64,000 bases of DNA from Planctomycetota bacterium (GTDB taxonomy: Bacteria > Planctomycetota > B15-G4), in contig JACKHP010000016.1 of assembly GCA_020638905.1 (NCBI GenBank), positions 1 to 64,000 of the forward strand, read 5' to 3'. The notes beneath the pieces were generated by a model. It did not search any database and was not told the origin of the DNA. It was given only the letters and a program-made list of their open reading frames with translations. Shown in pieces: positions 1 through 9,041 of this stretch (the first letter of the stretch is position 1; each line of letters starts with the position of its first letter). Position numbers and translations under genes: made by a program.

Positions 1-420
1 CGTCGCGCGCGAGACCACACGCTTCTGCGCGTCGAGCACCTCGACACGCACGCCCGGCAACGGGACGTCGCTCGCGCCGAGCACGGTGCTGACCACGAGC
101 GCGCGCGTCGCGTCCGGGTGCGACCACGAGGCGGCGTCGTCGCGCGCCGCGGCGTCGGACGTCTCGCCGTCCGGCGCCGCGAGCACGAGCGGCTCGGGGA
201 CGGCGCGCGGCGCGTCGAGTGCGAGGTCCATCGCGGGCGCCGCGACGGACGCCGCGTCGTCGACGTCGAGCGCGGGCCGCTCGCGGTCCGAGCCGGCGGC
301 GAGGCGCCCGAACTCCGCGAGATACGCGACGACGCCGACCAGGACGAGCGACGCCGCCGCGACGACGCAGACGCGCAGCCAGCGCTCGGCGCCGCCCTCG
401 ATCCGTCGCCGTGTCGGCAT
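1..420 (-). CDS. Membrane-anchored protein with carboxypeptidase-regulatory-like domain (C-terminus cut off)
   Basis: The first 140 residues are in the window and the reading frame is open to the edge. A basic start (MPTRRRIEGG) is followed by one hydrophobic segment (about residues 17-33, CVVAAASLVLVGVVAYL) and an Ala/Asp-rich linker. The last visible part, about residues 105-140 (ending LPGVRVEVLDAQKRVVSRAT), looks like the first strands of a carboxypeptidase-regulatory or CNA-B-like beta domain. A strong Shine-Dalgarno (AGGAGG, 4 nt before ATG) fixes the start. It lies 21 nt behind the WD40 kinase gene on the same strand and is probably co-transcribed with it. The function is not recognised; an inner-membrane anchored periplasmic protein is the best reading. 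Confidence 0.7.
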   Translation of the reverse strand, partial: MPTRRRIEGGAERWLRVCVVAAASLVLVGVVAYLAEFGRLAAGSDRERPALDVDDAASVAAPAMDLALDAPRAVPEPLVLAAPDGETSDAAARDDAASWSHPDATRALVVSTVLGASDVPLPGVRVEVLDAQKRVVSRAT

Positions 421-441
421 GCGCCCTCCTCGGCTCCGACT

Positions 442-3400
442 CTACTCCCCGTCCAGGCGCGCGGCCGCCATCCCGATCAGGCGCTCGGTGACCGCGAGGT
501 CGGACAGCTCGCCCGGCGTCACCTGCCGCGCGCGGTCGAGATCGGCGCGCGCCTCGCGCAGCAGCCGCCGTCCCTCGGCCGCGTCCCCCGCGTACGCGTG
601 CTCCAGCGCATCGAGCGCGAAGGCGGCCTTGGGTCCCTGGGGCTGGAACGTGTAGCCGACGTCGACGACCTCGGTCAGCAGGCTCCTCGCACGCTCGAGG
701 TCGCCGCCCAGGATCGTCACGTAGATCAGCGGCTCGAGCGTCTCCATGTACGATGGCCAGCGTGCCATGACCTCCTCGGCGAGGGGCTGCCACTCGGCGA
801 TCGACGAGGCGTCGGCGGCGAACAGGCGCGGCCAGAGACGTTCGATGACCCAGGGAGCGCTGTCGCCGCGCACGCGGACGTCGCGCACGGCCGCCTCGCG
901 CAGGTCGGCGTCGAGAGATGTGTCGCCGGCGAGCGCGGCCAGCACGCGCGAGGCCAGCAGGTGTTCGTCGAACAACGCGTCGACGAGGGCGCGCGCCTCG
1001 CCCGTGCGATGCAGGCGCGACGAGCTCGGGCCGCGCGCAGCGCGTCGCGCCGCCGGCGCGAGCGTGTCCCACAGGAACAGGCGGCCCGACTTGTCGACGG
1101 CGGCGAGGCGCGTGCCGGTCGGGTCGAAGGCGGTCACCATGACCGCGTGCTCACCGGCTGGCAGGCTGAACATCGCGCCGCGCTCGCGGTCCCAGATGCT
1201 GACCGAGCCGTCGAGGTCGGCGCTCGCCCAGCGCGTGCCGTCGGGATGCAGCGCTCCGTCGAACGACGTGTGGCTCGAGGGATGCCACGCGACGAGCTCG
1301 CCGGTCTCGAGGTCCCACTCGGTGACGCCGTTGCGCGTCGGGTCGAGCGAGGTCACGAGGGCGCGTCGTCCCCCGTCGGCGAGCTGCAGGGCGAACGGCT
1401 TGTCGCCGGTCTCGATGACCTTCTCGGCGCGACCCGTGCGCAGGTCCCAGACGCGCAGGGCCCCGTCCTCGGAGGCCGTCACGAGGCGCTGGCTGTCGGG
1501 CGTGAAGGCGGCCGAGCCGATGTTCCCCGCGTGGCCCGAGAGCGTGGCCGCGAGCTCGCCGGTGGCGACGAGGTACAGCTCGACCCGGTTGCCGCGGATG
1601 GACTTGGCCATGAGCGTGCAGGTCGGATCGAAGACGACCCAGCGCGTGTAGTCGATCGCCGGCACGGCCGAGAGCAGCCGTCCGTCGGTGGCGTCGAACG
1701 CCTGCAGTCCCTCGATCTCGGTCTGCACGAGGATGCGCCGGCCGTCGGGCGTGAAGGTCAGTCCGCCGATGGCGCTGTCGGCCTCGCTCAGGCGGAAGAG
1801 CACGTCGCCCGTGATCGCGTCGGCCACGAGCGCCGCGCGCGGACCCGGGGCCCACGCCACGAAGCGGCCGTCGGGCGAGAACGCGAGCTTCTGCGCCCGT
1901 TCGTTGGGACCGCCGGTCTCGGTGCTGGCCGCGCGATTGGCGAGCACCTGCGACGCCGACCCGGGACGTCCGTCCCACAGGCGCAGCGTGCCGTCCCAAC
2001 CGGTCGTCGCGATCTCGTCGCCGTCGGGACGGACCGCGAGTCCCGACACCGCGATGTCGTGGGCGGGCAGACGTTCGATCTCGACGAGAGTCTCGCTGTC
2101 GAGGAAACGCAGCGAGCCGCTCGAGTCGGTGATCACCAGCCACGGCCCGTCGGGATGGAACCCGACCGCCAACGGCACGGCCCCTGACAGCGCGCGCGTG
2201 GCGAGCTCGTGCCCGTCGTGGGCGTCGAGCAGGCGCACGACGCGGTCGCTGCCCGTCACGGCCAGACGCCGCCCGTCGGGGTCGAAGGCCAGCCCCTGGA
2301 TGCCCGGCGCTCCGGGTCCGAGCAAGACCTGGCTCACGAGCCCCTTGCGCGGCGGAAGGCCCAGCAGCATCGCGCCGCTGCTGCGATCGCGCACCTCGAG
2401 CGAGTGGTCGACGTAGCCGATCGCGAAGCGCGAGCCGTCGCGCGAGACGGCGACGGCGCTCGGCGCGGGCTGCGCCTCGTGCGTGAACTCGACCTCGAGG
2501 GTGCGCGTGTTCCAGACGGCGGCACGCCCGAAGTCGCCGCCGATCTCGAACGCCAGGACGACCAGGCGATCGGTGTCCGCGAACACGAGCTGCCGGACGG
2601 ACGCGCCCATCCAGTGGCGCGTGGGACGCATGCGTTCGCGCGCGACGTCCCACACGCTGACGTAGCCGTCGGAGTCGCCGAAGGCCAGCAGCGCGCCGTC
2701 GGGCGAGAACGTCACGCAGATCGGCGTCGTGTCCTCGACCGGCAGGACGGTCTTCGTCGCGCCGCTCGATGCGTCCCAGATGCGCACCTCGGATTCGTCG
2801 GCGCCGAACGTGAAGAACGGCCCCGAGACCGTGGCGAGCTGTCGCCCGTCGGGGCTGTAGACCACATCGTTCAGGAGCGACGCCGGACCCGTGAAGGTGG
2901 CCAGGCTGCCGTCGACGCGCAGGGCGAGGTGACGCCAGTCCCAACGCCGCAGGTCTTCGGGACAGGCCTCGAGGTGACGACGCGCGGCGGCCTGCGCGCC
3001 CTGTTCGAGCGCGGCCGCGGCGGCGGTCATGTGCGCCGCGTAGCTCTCGACCACGACGAGGTGCTCGTTCCGCGCCGCGCGCGCGGCGTTGTCGGCGGCC
3101 TCCTTGGCGTTCATCTCGGCCGCGGCACGCGCCTGCTCGGCCGCGGCGCGCGAGACGTCGAGGGCGGCGTTCGCGTCGGCCAGCTCGGTGTTCTTGTCCT
3201 CGAGCGCGTCGTTGCTCTCGGCCAGGGCGTCGTTCGCGGCACCGAGCTGCGTGAGGCTGTCGGCCAGCGCGTCGTTCGTCTCGGCCAGACGCGTGTTGCT
3301 GTCCTCGAGCGCGCCGTTCGTCTCGGCGAGCTGCGCGTTCTTCTCCTCGACCGCCTTGCGTCCGGACGCCTGCACCCAGCCCACCGCCGCGAGCGCGCCG

Positions 3401-4599
3401 AGCGTGACGAGCAACACGACGCCGAACGCCGCCGCGAGCGCCTTGTTGCGGCGCGTCCACTTCTTGAACTCGGCCCAGGCGCCCGACTGGTAGGCGCGCA
3501 CGACGCGGTCCTCGATGAAGGCCTGCAGGTCCTCGGAGAGCGCCAGCATCGACGCGTAGCGGGCCGACGGCTCGCGCGCCATGGCCTTCTCGATCACCGC
3601 CACGAGCTCGGGCGGTGCGTCGGGCGCGAGCTGCGCGAGGGGCTTGGGCGGACCGTCGAGCACCCAGCGCAGCACCGAGTGCGGCGAGACGCGCACGCCG
3701 GGCTCGAGGTACGGCGACCGTCCCGCGACGAGGTGGTAGAGCATGGCGCCCACGGCGTACACGTCGCTGTGCGCGCCCACCGACGCGAGATCGCCGCGCG
3801 CCTGCTCGGGCGCCATGTAGGCCGGCGTGCCGATCACGTCGCCATCGAGGGTCACGTGGCTGCTGTCGATGTCGTCCGCAGCCTCGCGCCGGTCGGTGTG
3901 GACGATGCTGCGCGAGACGAACATGCTGTCGTCGATGGCCGCGCCGGGCTCGCTGCGCTCGACGAGCACCTTGGCGAGGCCCCAGTCCATGACGTAGGTC
4001 TCGCCGAAGCGGCCGACCATCACGTTCGCGGGCTTGAGGTCGCGGTGGACGACGCCCTTGTGGTGCGCGTAGGCCATCGCCTCGCAGACCTTCAGCACCA
4101 CGCCGAGGGCGCGCGTGAGCGTCCAGTGCTCGGTGCCGGCGTGCACGTGGGCGATCACGTCGGCGAACGTGCCGCCGCGCACGAGCTTCATGGTGAAGAA
4201 CAGCCGCCCGTCCTTGTCGAGCCCCAGCTCGTGGATCGGCGGCACGCCGGGATGGTCGAGCTGTCCCGTGACCTGCGCCTCCTCGAGGAAGCGTCCGAGG
4301 TCGCGCGGGTCGCTCGCGGTCGGGTCGCCCGTCCTGCCCGCGCGGTCGAGCACCTTCATCGCGAGCTCGCGGCGCAGGTCTTCGTCGCGCACGCGCATCA
4401 CGACGCCCATGCCGCCGCGCGCGAGCTGGTCGAGGACGGTGTAGCGCGGCGCGTCGACGTCGGTTCCCGCCGCCGGGCGCGACGCCCCGGGCAGCGTCAC
4501 GCCGCGCCGGGAGAGCGCCGCGAGCACGCTGGCCGTCGTCGGGTGCAGCGGCGCGCCCGCGTCGGACGGCGGGTCGTTCGGGGGCGGGACGGCGGTCAT
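442..4599 (-). CDS. Ser/Thr protein kinase fused to WD40 propellers (paralogue 1)
   Basis: 1385 residues. A cytosolic Hanks-type kinase domain (about residues 50-355) has the GGMGVV glycine loop, Lys82 in AMKVL, the HRDLKPAN catalytic loop (Asp187), DWG in place of DFG (Asp205) and the GTPAYMAPEQ activation segment. Next come one membrane segment (about 390-413), nine Asn-headed heptads (421-483), a long run of WD40 repeats with 'SPDG..LA...' and 'VRLWD'-like motifs, and a helical C-terminus. The ATG at 4599 was chosen because it aligns residue for residue with the start of the adjacent paralogue; the longer TTG start at 4689 is actually the -35 box of the promoter. Kinase-WD40 fusions of this kind are abundant in Planctomycetota; substrates are unknown. 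It probably forms a two-gene unit with the truncated downstream gene. Confidence 0.93.
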   Translation of the reverse strand: MTAVPPPNDPPSDAGAPLHPTTASVLAALSRRGVTLPGASRPAAGTDVDAPRYTVLDQLARGGMGVVMRVRDEDLRRELAMKVLDRAGRTGDPTASDPRDLGRFLEEAQVTGQLDHPGVPPIHELGLDKDGRLFFTMKLVRGGTFADVIAHVHAGTEHWTLTRALGVVLKVCEAMAYAHHKGVVHRDLKPANVMVGRFGETYVMDWGLAKVLVERSEPGAAIDDSMFVSRSIVHTDRREAADDIDSSHVTLDGDVIGTPAYMAPEQARGDLASVGAHSDVYAVGAMLYHLVAGRSPYLEPGVRVSPHSVLRWVLDGPPKPLAQLAPDAPPELVAVIEKAMAREPSARYASMLALSEDLQAFIEDRVVRAYQSGAWAEFKKWTRRNKALAAAFGVVLLVTLGALAAVGWVQASGRKAVEEKNAQLAETNGALEDSNTRLAETNDALADSLTQLGAANDALAESNDALEDKNTELADANAALDVSRAAAEQARAAAEMNAKEAADNAARAARNEHLVVVESYAAHMTAAAAALEQGAQAAARRHLEACPEDLRRWDWRHLALRVDGSLATFTGPASLLNDVVYSPDGRQLATVSGPFFTFGADESEVRIWDASSGATKTVLPVEDTTPICVTFSPDGALLAFGDSDGYVSVWDVARERMRPTRHWMGASVRQLVFADTDRLVVLAFEIGGDFGRAAVWNTRTLEVEFTHEAQPAPSAVAVSRDGSRFAIGYVDHSLEVRDRSSGAMLLGLPPRKGLVSQVLLGPGAPGIQGLAFDPDGRRLAVTGSDRVVRLLDAHDGHELATRALSGAVPLAVGFHPDGPWLVITDSSGSLRFLDSETLVEIERLPAHDIAVSGLAVRPDGDEIATTGWDGTLRLWDGRPGSASQVLANRAASTETGGPNERAQKLAFSPDGRFVAWAPGPRAALVADAITGDVLFRLSEADSAIGGLTFTPDGRRILVQTEIEGLQAFDATDGRLLSAVPAIDYTRWVVFDPTCTLMAKSIRGNRVELYLVATGELAATLSGHAGNIGSAAFTPDSQRLVTASEDGALRVWDLRTGRAEKVIETGDKPFALQLADGGRRALVTSLDPTRNGVTEWDLETGELVAWHPSSHTSFDGALHPDGTRWASADLDGSVSIWDRERGAMFSLPAGEHAVMVTAFDPTGTRLAAVDKSGRLFLWDTLAPAARRAARGPSSSRLHRTGEARALVDALFDEHLLASRVLAALAGDTSLDADLREAAVRDVRVRGDSAPWVIERLWPRLFAADASSIAEWQPLAEEVMARWPSYMETLEPLIYVTILGGDLERARSLLTEVVDVGYTFQPQGPKAAFALDALEHAYAGDAAEGRRLLREARADLDRARQVTPGELSDLAVTERLIGMAAARLDGE
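3151..3339 (-). repeat. Nine tandem 21-nt units encoding Asn-headed heptads (kinase 1)
   Basis: Nine consecutive seven-residue units of the form N-x-x-L-x-x-x (NAQLAET, NGALEDS, NTRLAET, NDALADS and so on) cover residues 421-483, directly after the membrane segment. The pattern predicts a parallel coiled coil with Asn and Leu at core positions. The neighbouring paralogue has six such units. Confidence 0.85.
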
Positions 4600-4660
4600 G
4601 GCACGGCCTGGGACGGGGGACGGGTCGTTCGCGCCTCGCACGCGCGAGCCCCGATCAGGC

Positions 4661-4689
4661 AGGATCGGACGACGTCCGGCGAGCGTCAA
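4661..4689 (-). promoter_or_regulatory. Sigma-70-like promoter of kinase 1
   Basis: On the minus strand TTGACG (4689-4684) is followed after exactly 17 nt by GATCCT (4666-4661), about 60 nt before the ATG. The same two hexamers with the same 17-nt spacing precede the paralogous kinase gene although the spacer differs in sequence, which argues for selection. Confidence 0.6.
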
Positions 4690-4742
4690 GCGCGAGTCGG
4701 CGCAGCGGTCGCCGCCCGGGCATCCGACCTTCCCTTCGCGCG

Positions 4743-7700
4743 TCAGCCTCCGGCGAGCTCGGCCTCGACGCGCGCCATGAGCGCCTTCATCGTCACGAAC
4801 TGCGCCGTCGCCTTCGACTGCACGAGCGCGCGCTCGAGGTCGGTGCGCGCCCGGCCGAGCCAGACCCGCGCCGCCGCCTCGTCACCGCGGGCCAGGTACA
4901 GGAGCGCCCGCAGCGGCAGCACGATCTTGCAACTGCTCTGGTCGGCGTAGCGCGCCGCCTCGGCGCGCCGCAGCACCTCGTCGGCGCGGTCGAGGTCGCC
5001 CGCCGCGAACCGCGCGTAGGCCAGCGGCTCGATGGCCTCCTGCGAGATGCCCCAGGTGGCGTCGACGAACTCGGCCAGTGCGATCGTGTCGGCCGACGGC
5101 AGCGACTCGGCGAGCAGGCGCACCCAGACCTGCGCGAACACCGTGGTGGGATCGTCGCCGCGCACGCGCGCCGCGCGCACGGCCGCGTCGCGCAGCGCCG
5201 GGTCGAGGCTCGCGTCGGCGCGCAGCGCGTCGATCACGCGCGCCGCGGTGACGTGCTCCTCGACGAGCGAGGCCACGAGCGCGCGCGCCTCGTCGCGCAG
5301 GCGCAGGCGCGGCGCGGCGGCGAGGCGTGCCGCGCGCCGCTCCTCCGACGGTTCCGACTCCCACAGGTGCAGGTCTCCGCCGCCGTCGATGGCGGCCAGG
5401 CGCGTCCCCGAAGGATCGAAGGCCGTGCAGCGGATCGAGGAGTCGCCCGCGGCGAGGCTGAACATCTCGCCCCGCTCGCGGTCCCAGAGGGTCACCGTGC
5501 GCCGCTGGTCGGCGCTGGCCCAGCGCCTGCCGTCGGGGTGCAGCGCGCCGCGCGCCGAGCGCACGCCCGACGGGTGCCAGGCGACGTGCTCGCCCGTCTC
5601 CAGGTCCCACTCGTCGAGCCCCTTGCGCGTCGGGTCGATCGAGGTCACGAGCGCACGCCGGCCGCCGTCGGCGAGCGCGAGGAAGTAGGTGTCCTCGGGC
5701 GACTCGATGACCCGCTCGGCGCGTCCGGTGCGCAGGTCCCAGACGCGGATCGTCCTGTCCTCCGAGCACGAGACGAGACGCTGGCCGTCGGGCATGAACC
5801 GGCACGAGCCCACGTCCATCTCGTGCCCCCTCAGCACGGCCACGAGGTCGCCCGTCTCGACGAGGTACACGTGGACGAGCTCGGGGCTGTCGCTGCGCGA
5901 CATCGCGAACAGCGTGCGGGTGGCGTCGAAGTCGGCGCAGTTCGCCTGCTCGGTGATCGGCACCTGGGCGACGCGACGCCCGTCGGCGACCTGATAGGTC
6001 TGCAGGCCCTCGCCGTCGCTCTGCACGAGCAGGCGACGACCGTCGGTCGAGAAGGCGAGCGCACCCACGATGTTCATGATGCCGTCGAGCCGGTAGAGCG
6101 CCTCGCCCGTGTACGCGTCGGCCACGAGCACCACGCGCTCGTCCGGACAGAAGGCCACGAGCCGTCCGTCCGGGGAGAAGGCGAGCAGGTCGCGTCCGTT
6201 GTCGCCCAGGCCGGGGGCAATCGCGGTCTCGCCCGACACGACCTGCGCGGCGGTGCCGGGTCGTCCGTCCCACAGCCGCAGCGCCTTGTCCCAGCCGGCG
6301 GTGGCGATCATGTCGCCGTCGGGACGGATCGCGACGCTCGGCGCATTCATGTCGCTCGCGGGCAGGCGCTCGATCTCGGTCAGGCTCTCGGAGTCGACGA
6401 ACACGAGCGATCCCGACAGGTCGCTGAACACGATCCACGGGCCGTCGGGATGGAACTGCATCCTTTGGCTCACCCCTTCGGCGAGGGCGCGGGCCACGAG
6501 CTCGCGTCCGTCGCGCGTGTCGACGAGCTGGAGCACGCCCCGATCGTCGGCCACGGCGAGGCGCGAGCCGTCCTGCGAGAAGGCCAGGCAGGCCACGCCG
6601 TCGTCCCCCGGGTTCTCGGGGTCGAAGGGACGTCCGGCGCGGCGCCAGACGGTCGTCCCGTCGGCGGCCAGCAGCTCGAGCGACGCGTCGGCGTAGCCCA
6701 CCGCGACGAAGGCCCCGTCGGACGACCCCGCCGCCGCCGTCGGCTCGGGAGTCGTCTCGCGCGAGAGCTCGACCTCGAGCGTGCGCACGTTCCAGACCTC
6801 GACCGCGCCGAAGGTGTCCTGGAGCGTGAAGAGCAGCACGCGCTCGTCGTCGAGGAAGTCGAGGACGCGCGGCCAGCCCCCGATCCAGTGGCGCGTCGGA
6901 CGCTCGCGACGCCGCGCGATCTCGTAGATCGTGATGTACCCCGAGGAGTCGCCCCACATGAGCAGGCTGCCGTCGGGGGAGAAGGCCACCCTCAGGGGGC
7001 TCGCGCCCTCGATGGGCAGGGTCACCCGCGTCGCACCGCTCGCCGCGTCCCACAGGCGCACCTCGTGGTCGATTCCGCCGAAGCCGAAGTACGTGCCGGA
7101 GGCGGTGGCGACGGTCTTGCCGTCGGGCGAGAAGGCCGAGTCGTAGAAGAGCGCGTCGGGTCCGACGTACGTCGCGAGGCCCGCGTCGGCGCGCAGCGAG
7201 AGGTGACGCCAGCCCCAGCCGCGCATGTCCTCGGGACAGGCGTCGAGGTGTCGGCGCGCGGCACCGCGCGATCCCTGGTCGAGCGCCACGGCCGCCGCGT
7301 TCACGTGGGCGGCGTAGCTCTCGACGCGGGCGATGCGCTCGTTCGCGGCGGCGAGCGCGGCGGCCTGCTCGGCCTGGACGCGCGCGGCGTTGGCGACCGC
7401 GCGCGACTCGTCGAGCGCCGTGTTCGTCTTGGCGAGCTGGACGTTGCGATCCTCGAGCTGCGCGTTCGCGCTGCCGAGCGCGTCGTTGGCCGCACCGAGC
7501 GCCTCGTTGCTGTCGGCCAGCTCGTCGTTCTTCTGCTCGACCTCGGCCCGCGCCGCCGCCTGGACGAAGCCCACCGCCGCGAGCGCGCCGACGGTCACGA
7601 CGAGCACCGCCGCGAACGACGCCGCCAGCGCCTTGTTGCGCCGCACCCACTTCCTGAACTCGGCCCACGCACCCGACTGGTAGGCGCGCACGACGCGGTC

Positions 7701-8783
7701 CTCGATGAAGGCCTGCAGGTCGTCGGCCAGCGCGAGCATGCTCTCGTACCGCTGGGAGGCGTCGCGCGCCATGGCCTTGTCGATCACCGCCACGAGCTCG
7801 GGCGGCGCCTCGGGCGCGAGCTGCGCGAGCGGCTTGGGCGGTCCCTCGAGCACCCAGCGCAGCACCGAGTTCGGCGAGACGCGCACGCCCGGCTCGAGGT
7901 ACGGCGCCTGCCCGCCGACGAGGTGGTAGAGCATCGCGCCCACCGCGTAGACGTCGCTGCGCGGACCGAGCGCGCCGAGGTCGCCGCGCGCCTGCTCGGG
8001 CGCCATGTAGGCCGGCGTCCCGATCACGTCGCCGTCGAGCGTCACGTGGCTCGTGTCGATGTCGTCGGCCGACTGGCGCCGGTCGGTGTGCACGATGCTG
8101 CGCGAGACGAGCAGTTCGGTGGACGTCCCCCCCGCCGTCGGCGCGGCGCTGCTGTCGAGCACGCGCGCGAGACCCCAGTCCATGACGTAGGTCTCGCCGA
8201 AGCGGCCGACCATGATGTTGGCGGGCTTGATGTCGCGATGGACGACGCCCTTGTGGTGCGCGTAGGCCATCGCCTCGCAGACCTTGAGCACGACGCCGAG
8301 GGCCTTGGTGAGCGTCCAGTTCTCGGTGCCGGCCTTCACGTGGGCGATGACGTCGGCGAACGTGCCGCCGCGCACGAGCTTCATCGTGAAGTAGAGCCGT
8401 CCGTCCTCCGACAGGCCGAGTTCGTGGATCGGCGGCACGCCGGGATGGTCGAGCTGCCCGGTGACCTGCGCCTCCTCGAGGAAGCGCGCCACGTCGCGCG
8501 GCGCCGACTCCTCGGCGCCGGTGCGTCCCTTGCGGTCGAGCACCTTCATCGCGAGCTCGCGCCGCAGGTCGGCGTCGCGCACGCGCAGGATGACGCCCAT
8601 GCCGCCGCGTCCGACCTCGTCGACGACCTCGTAGCGTCCGGCAAGGGACGCCACGGCCGCACGCTCGATCCCCGGCAGGTCGACGCCGCGGCTCACGAGC
8701 GCCGCGAGCACGCTGGCCGTGGCAGGGCGCAGGGGCGCGTCGTCGCCGGAAGGCGCGTCGGTCGAGGACGATGCGTTGCTCAT
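4743..8783 (-). CDS. Ser/Thr protein kinase fused to WD40 propellers (paralogue 2)
   Basis: 1346 residues, clearly a tandem paralogue of the gene just downstream. Kinase domain about residues 48-352: glycine loop GGMGVI, Lys80 in AMKVL, HRDIKPAN (Asp184), DWG (Asp202), GTPAYMAPEQ. A membrane segment follows at about 388-411, then six Asn-headed heptads (419-460), WD40 repeats and a helical tail. The ATG at 8783 was chosen because MSNASSSTDAPSGDDAPLRP aligns without gaps with the other kinase's first 20 residues; a GTG two codons earlier is possible. The kinase domain and flanks match paralogue 1 closely whereas the propeller has diverged, so the sensing part may bind a different partner. Stop and next promoter are 54 nt apart, so the two kinases are probably transcribed separately. 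Confidence 0.93.
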   Translation of the reverse strand: MSNASSSTDAPSGDDAPLRPATASVLAALVSRGVDLPGIERAAVASLAGRYEVVDEVGRGGMGVILRVRDADLRRELAMKVLDRKGRTGAEESAPRDVARFLEEAQVTGQLDHPGVPPIHELGLSEDGRLYFTMKLVRGGTFADVIAHVKAGTENWTLTKALGVVLKVCEAMAYAHHKGVVHRDIKPANIMVGRFGETYVMDWGLARVLDSSAAPTAGGTSTELLVSRSIVHTDRRQSADDIDTSHVTLDGDVIGTPAYMAPEQARGDLGALGPRSDVYAVGAMLYHLVGGQAPYLEPGVRVSPNSVLRWVLEGPPKPLAQLAPEAPPELVAVIDKAMARDASQRYESMLALADDLQAFIEDRVVRAYQSGAWAEFRKWVRRNKALAASFAAVLVVTVGALAAVGFVQAAARAEVEQKNDELADSNEALGAANDALGSANAQLEDRNVQLAKTNTALDESRAVANAARVQAEQAAALAAANERIARVESYAAHVNAAAVALDQGSRGAARRHLDACPEDMRGWGWRHLSLRADAGLATYVGPDALFYDSAFSPDGKTVATASGTYFGFGGIDHEVRLWDAASGATRVTLPIEGASPLRVAFSPDGSLLMWGDSSGYITIYEIARRRERPTRHWIGGWPRVLDFLDDERVLLFTLQDTFGAVEVWNVRTLEVELSRETTPEPTAAAGSSDGAFVAVGYADASLELLAADGTTVWRRAGRPFDPENPGDDGVACLAFSQDGSRLAVADDRGVLQLVDTRDGRELVARALAEGVSQRMQFHPDGPWIVFSDLSGSLVFVDSESLTEIERLPASDMNAPSVAIRPDGDMIATAGWDKALRLWDGRPGTAAQVVSGETAIAPGLGDNGRDLLAFSPDGRLVAFCPDERVVLVADAYTGEALYRLDGIMNIVGALAFSTDGRRLLVQSDGEGLQTYQVADGRRVAQVPITEQANCADFDATRTLFAMSRSDSPELVHVYLVETGDLVAVLRGHEMDVGSCRFMPDGQRLVSCSEDRTIRVWDLRTGRAERVIESPEDTYFLALADGGRRALVTSIDPTRKGLDEWDLETGEHVAWHPSGVRSARGALHPDGRRWASADQRRTVTLWDRERGEMFSLAAGDSSIRCTAFDPSGTRLAAIDGGGDLHLWESEPSEERRAARLAAAPRLRLRDEARALVASLVEEHVTAARVIDALRADASLDPALRDAAVRAARVRGDDPTTVFAQVWVRLLAESLPSADTIALAEFVDATWGISQEAIEPLAYARFAAGDLDRADEVLRRAEAARYADQSSCKIVLPLRALLYLARGDEAAARVWLGRARTDLERALVQSKATAQFVTMKALMARVEAELAGG
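7404..7529 (-). repeat. Six tandem 21-nt units encoding Asn-headed heptads (kinase 2)
   Basis: Units NDELADS, NEALGAA, NDALGSA, NAQLEDR, NVQLAKT, NTALDES cover residues 419-460. It is the shorter homologue of the nine-unit array in kinase 1; the difference is exactly 63 nt. Confidence 0.85.
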
Positions 8784-8848
8784 GGTCACGCCCAGGGACG
8801 GGAGACGGGCCGAACGCCGATCTGTCGCGCCCGCAACCCGAACAGGGC

Positions 8849-8877
8849 AGGATCGACGCTCGTTCCGCGACCGTCAA
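8849..8877 (-). promoter_or_regulatory. Sigma-70-like promoter of kinase 2
   Basis: Minus strand TTGACG (8877-8872), 17 nt, GATCCT (8854-8849), about 65 nt before the ATG. It is identical in hexamers and spacing to the promoter of kinase 1. Confidence 0.6.
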
Positions 8878-8894
8878 GCGTGTGCCCGCGCATG

Positions 8895-8910
8895 CGGTCG
8901 CATGCGACCG
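8895..8910. promoter_or_regulatory. Perfect 16-bp palindrome in divergent promoter region
   Basis: CGGTCGCATGCGACCG is its own reverse complement. It lies 17 bp upstream of the kinase 2 -35 box, in the space between the divergent kinase and cytochrome genes, a typical place for the site of a dimeric regulator. No regulator can be assigned. Confidence 0.4.
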
Positions 8911-8912
8911 AT

Positions 8913-8932
8913 GACCCATGCGGACCCATGCG
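8913..8932. repeat. Tandem 10-bp direct repeat
   Basis: GACCCATGCG occurs twice back to back, 2 bp after the 16-bp palindrome. Spacing of one helical turn would suit cooperative binding on one face of the DNA. Confidence 0.4.
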
Positions 8933-8985
8933 CGCGCCCGACGCCCGACGCCAGGGCGCGGCGCGTGCCCCGCGACTCCCGCGCC

Positions 8986-9014
8986 TTGACCACGCGCCGC
9001 CGGTCCCCGAGAGT
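8986..9014 (+). promoter_or_regulatory. Possible promoter of the cytochrome/dehydrogenase pair
   Basis: TTGACC (8986-8991) is followed after 17 nt by GAGAGT (9009-9014), 27 nt before the ATG. The -35 matches that of the kinase promoters; the -10 is weak. Confidence 0.3.
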
Positions 9015-9041
9015 GGCGCGCACCTCGCGGCGGAGTCCCCC

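Noticed and set aside
4600..4689. Longer start (TTG 4689) for kinase 1
   Set aside because: That TTG is part of the -35 hexamer conserved in both kinase promoters, and the extension has no counterpart in paralogue 2.
5253..9041. 1263-codon in-frame extension upstream of the penta-CXXCH protein
   Set aside because: Antisense to kinase 2. The signal peptide and a promoter-like element place the start at 9042.
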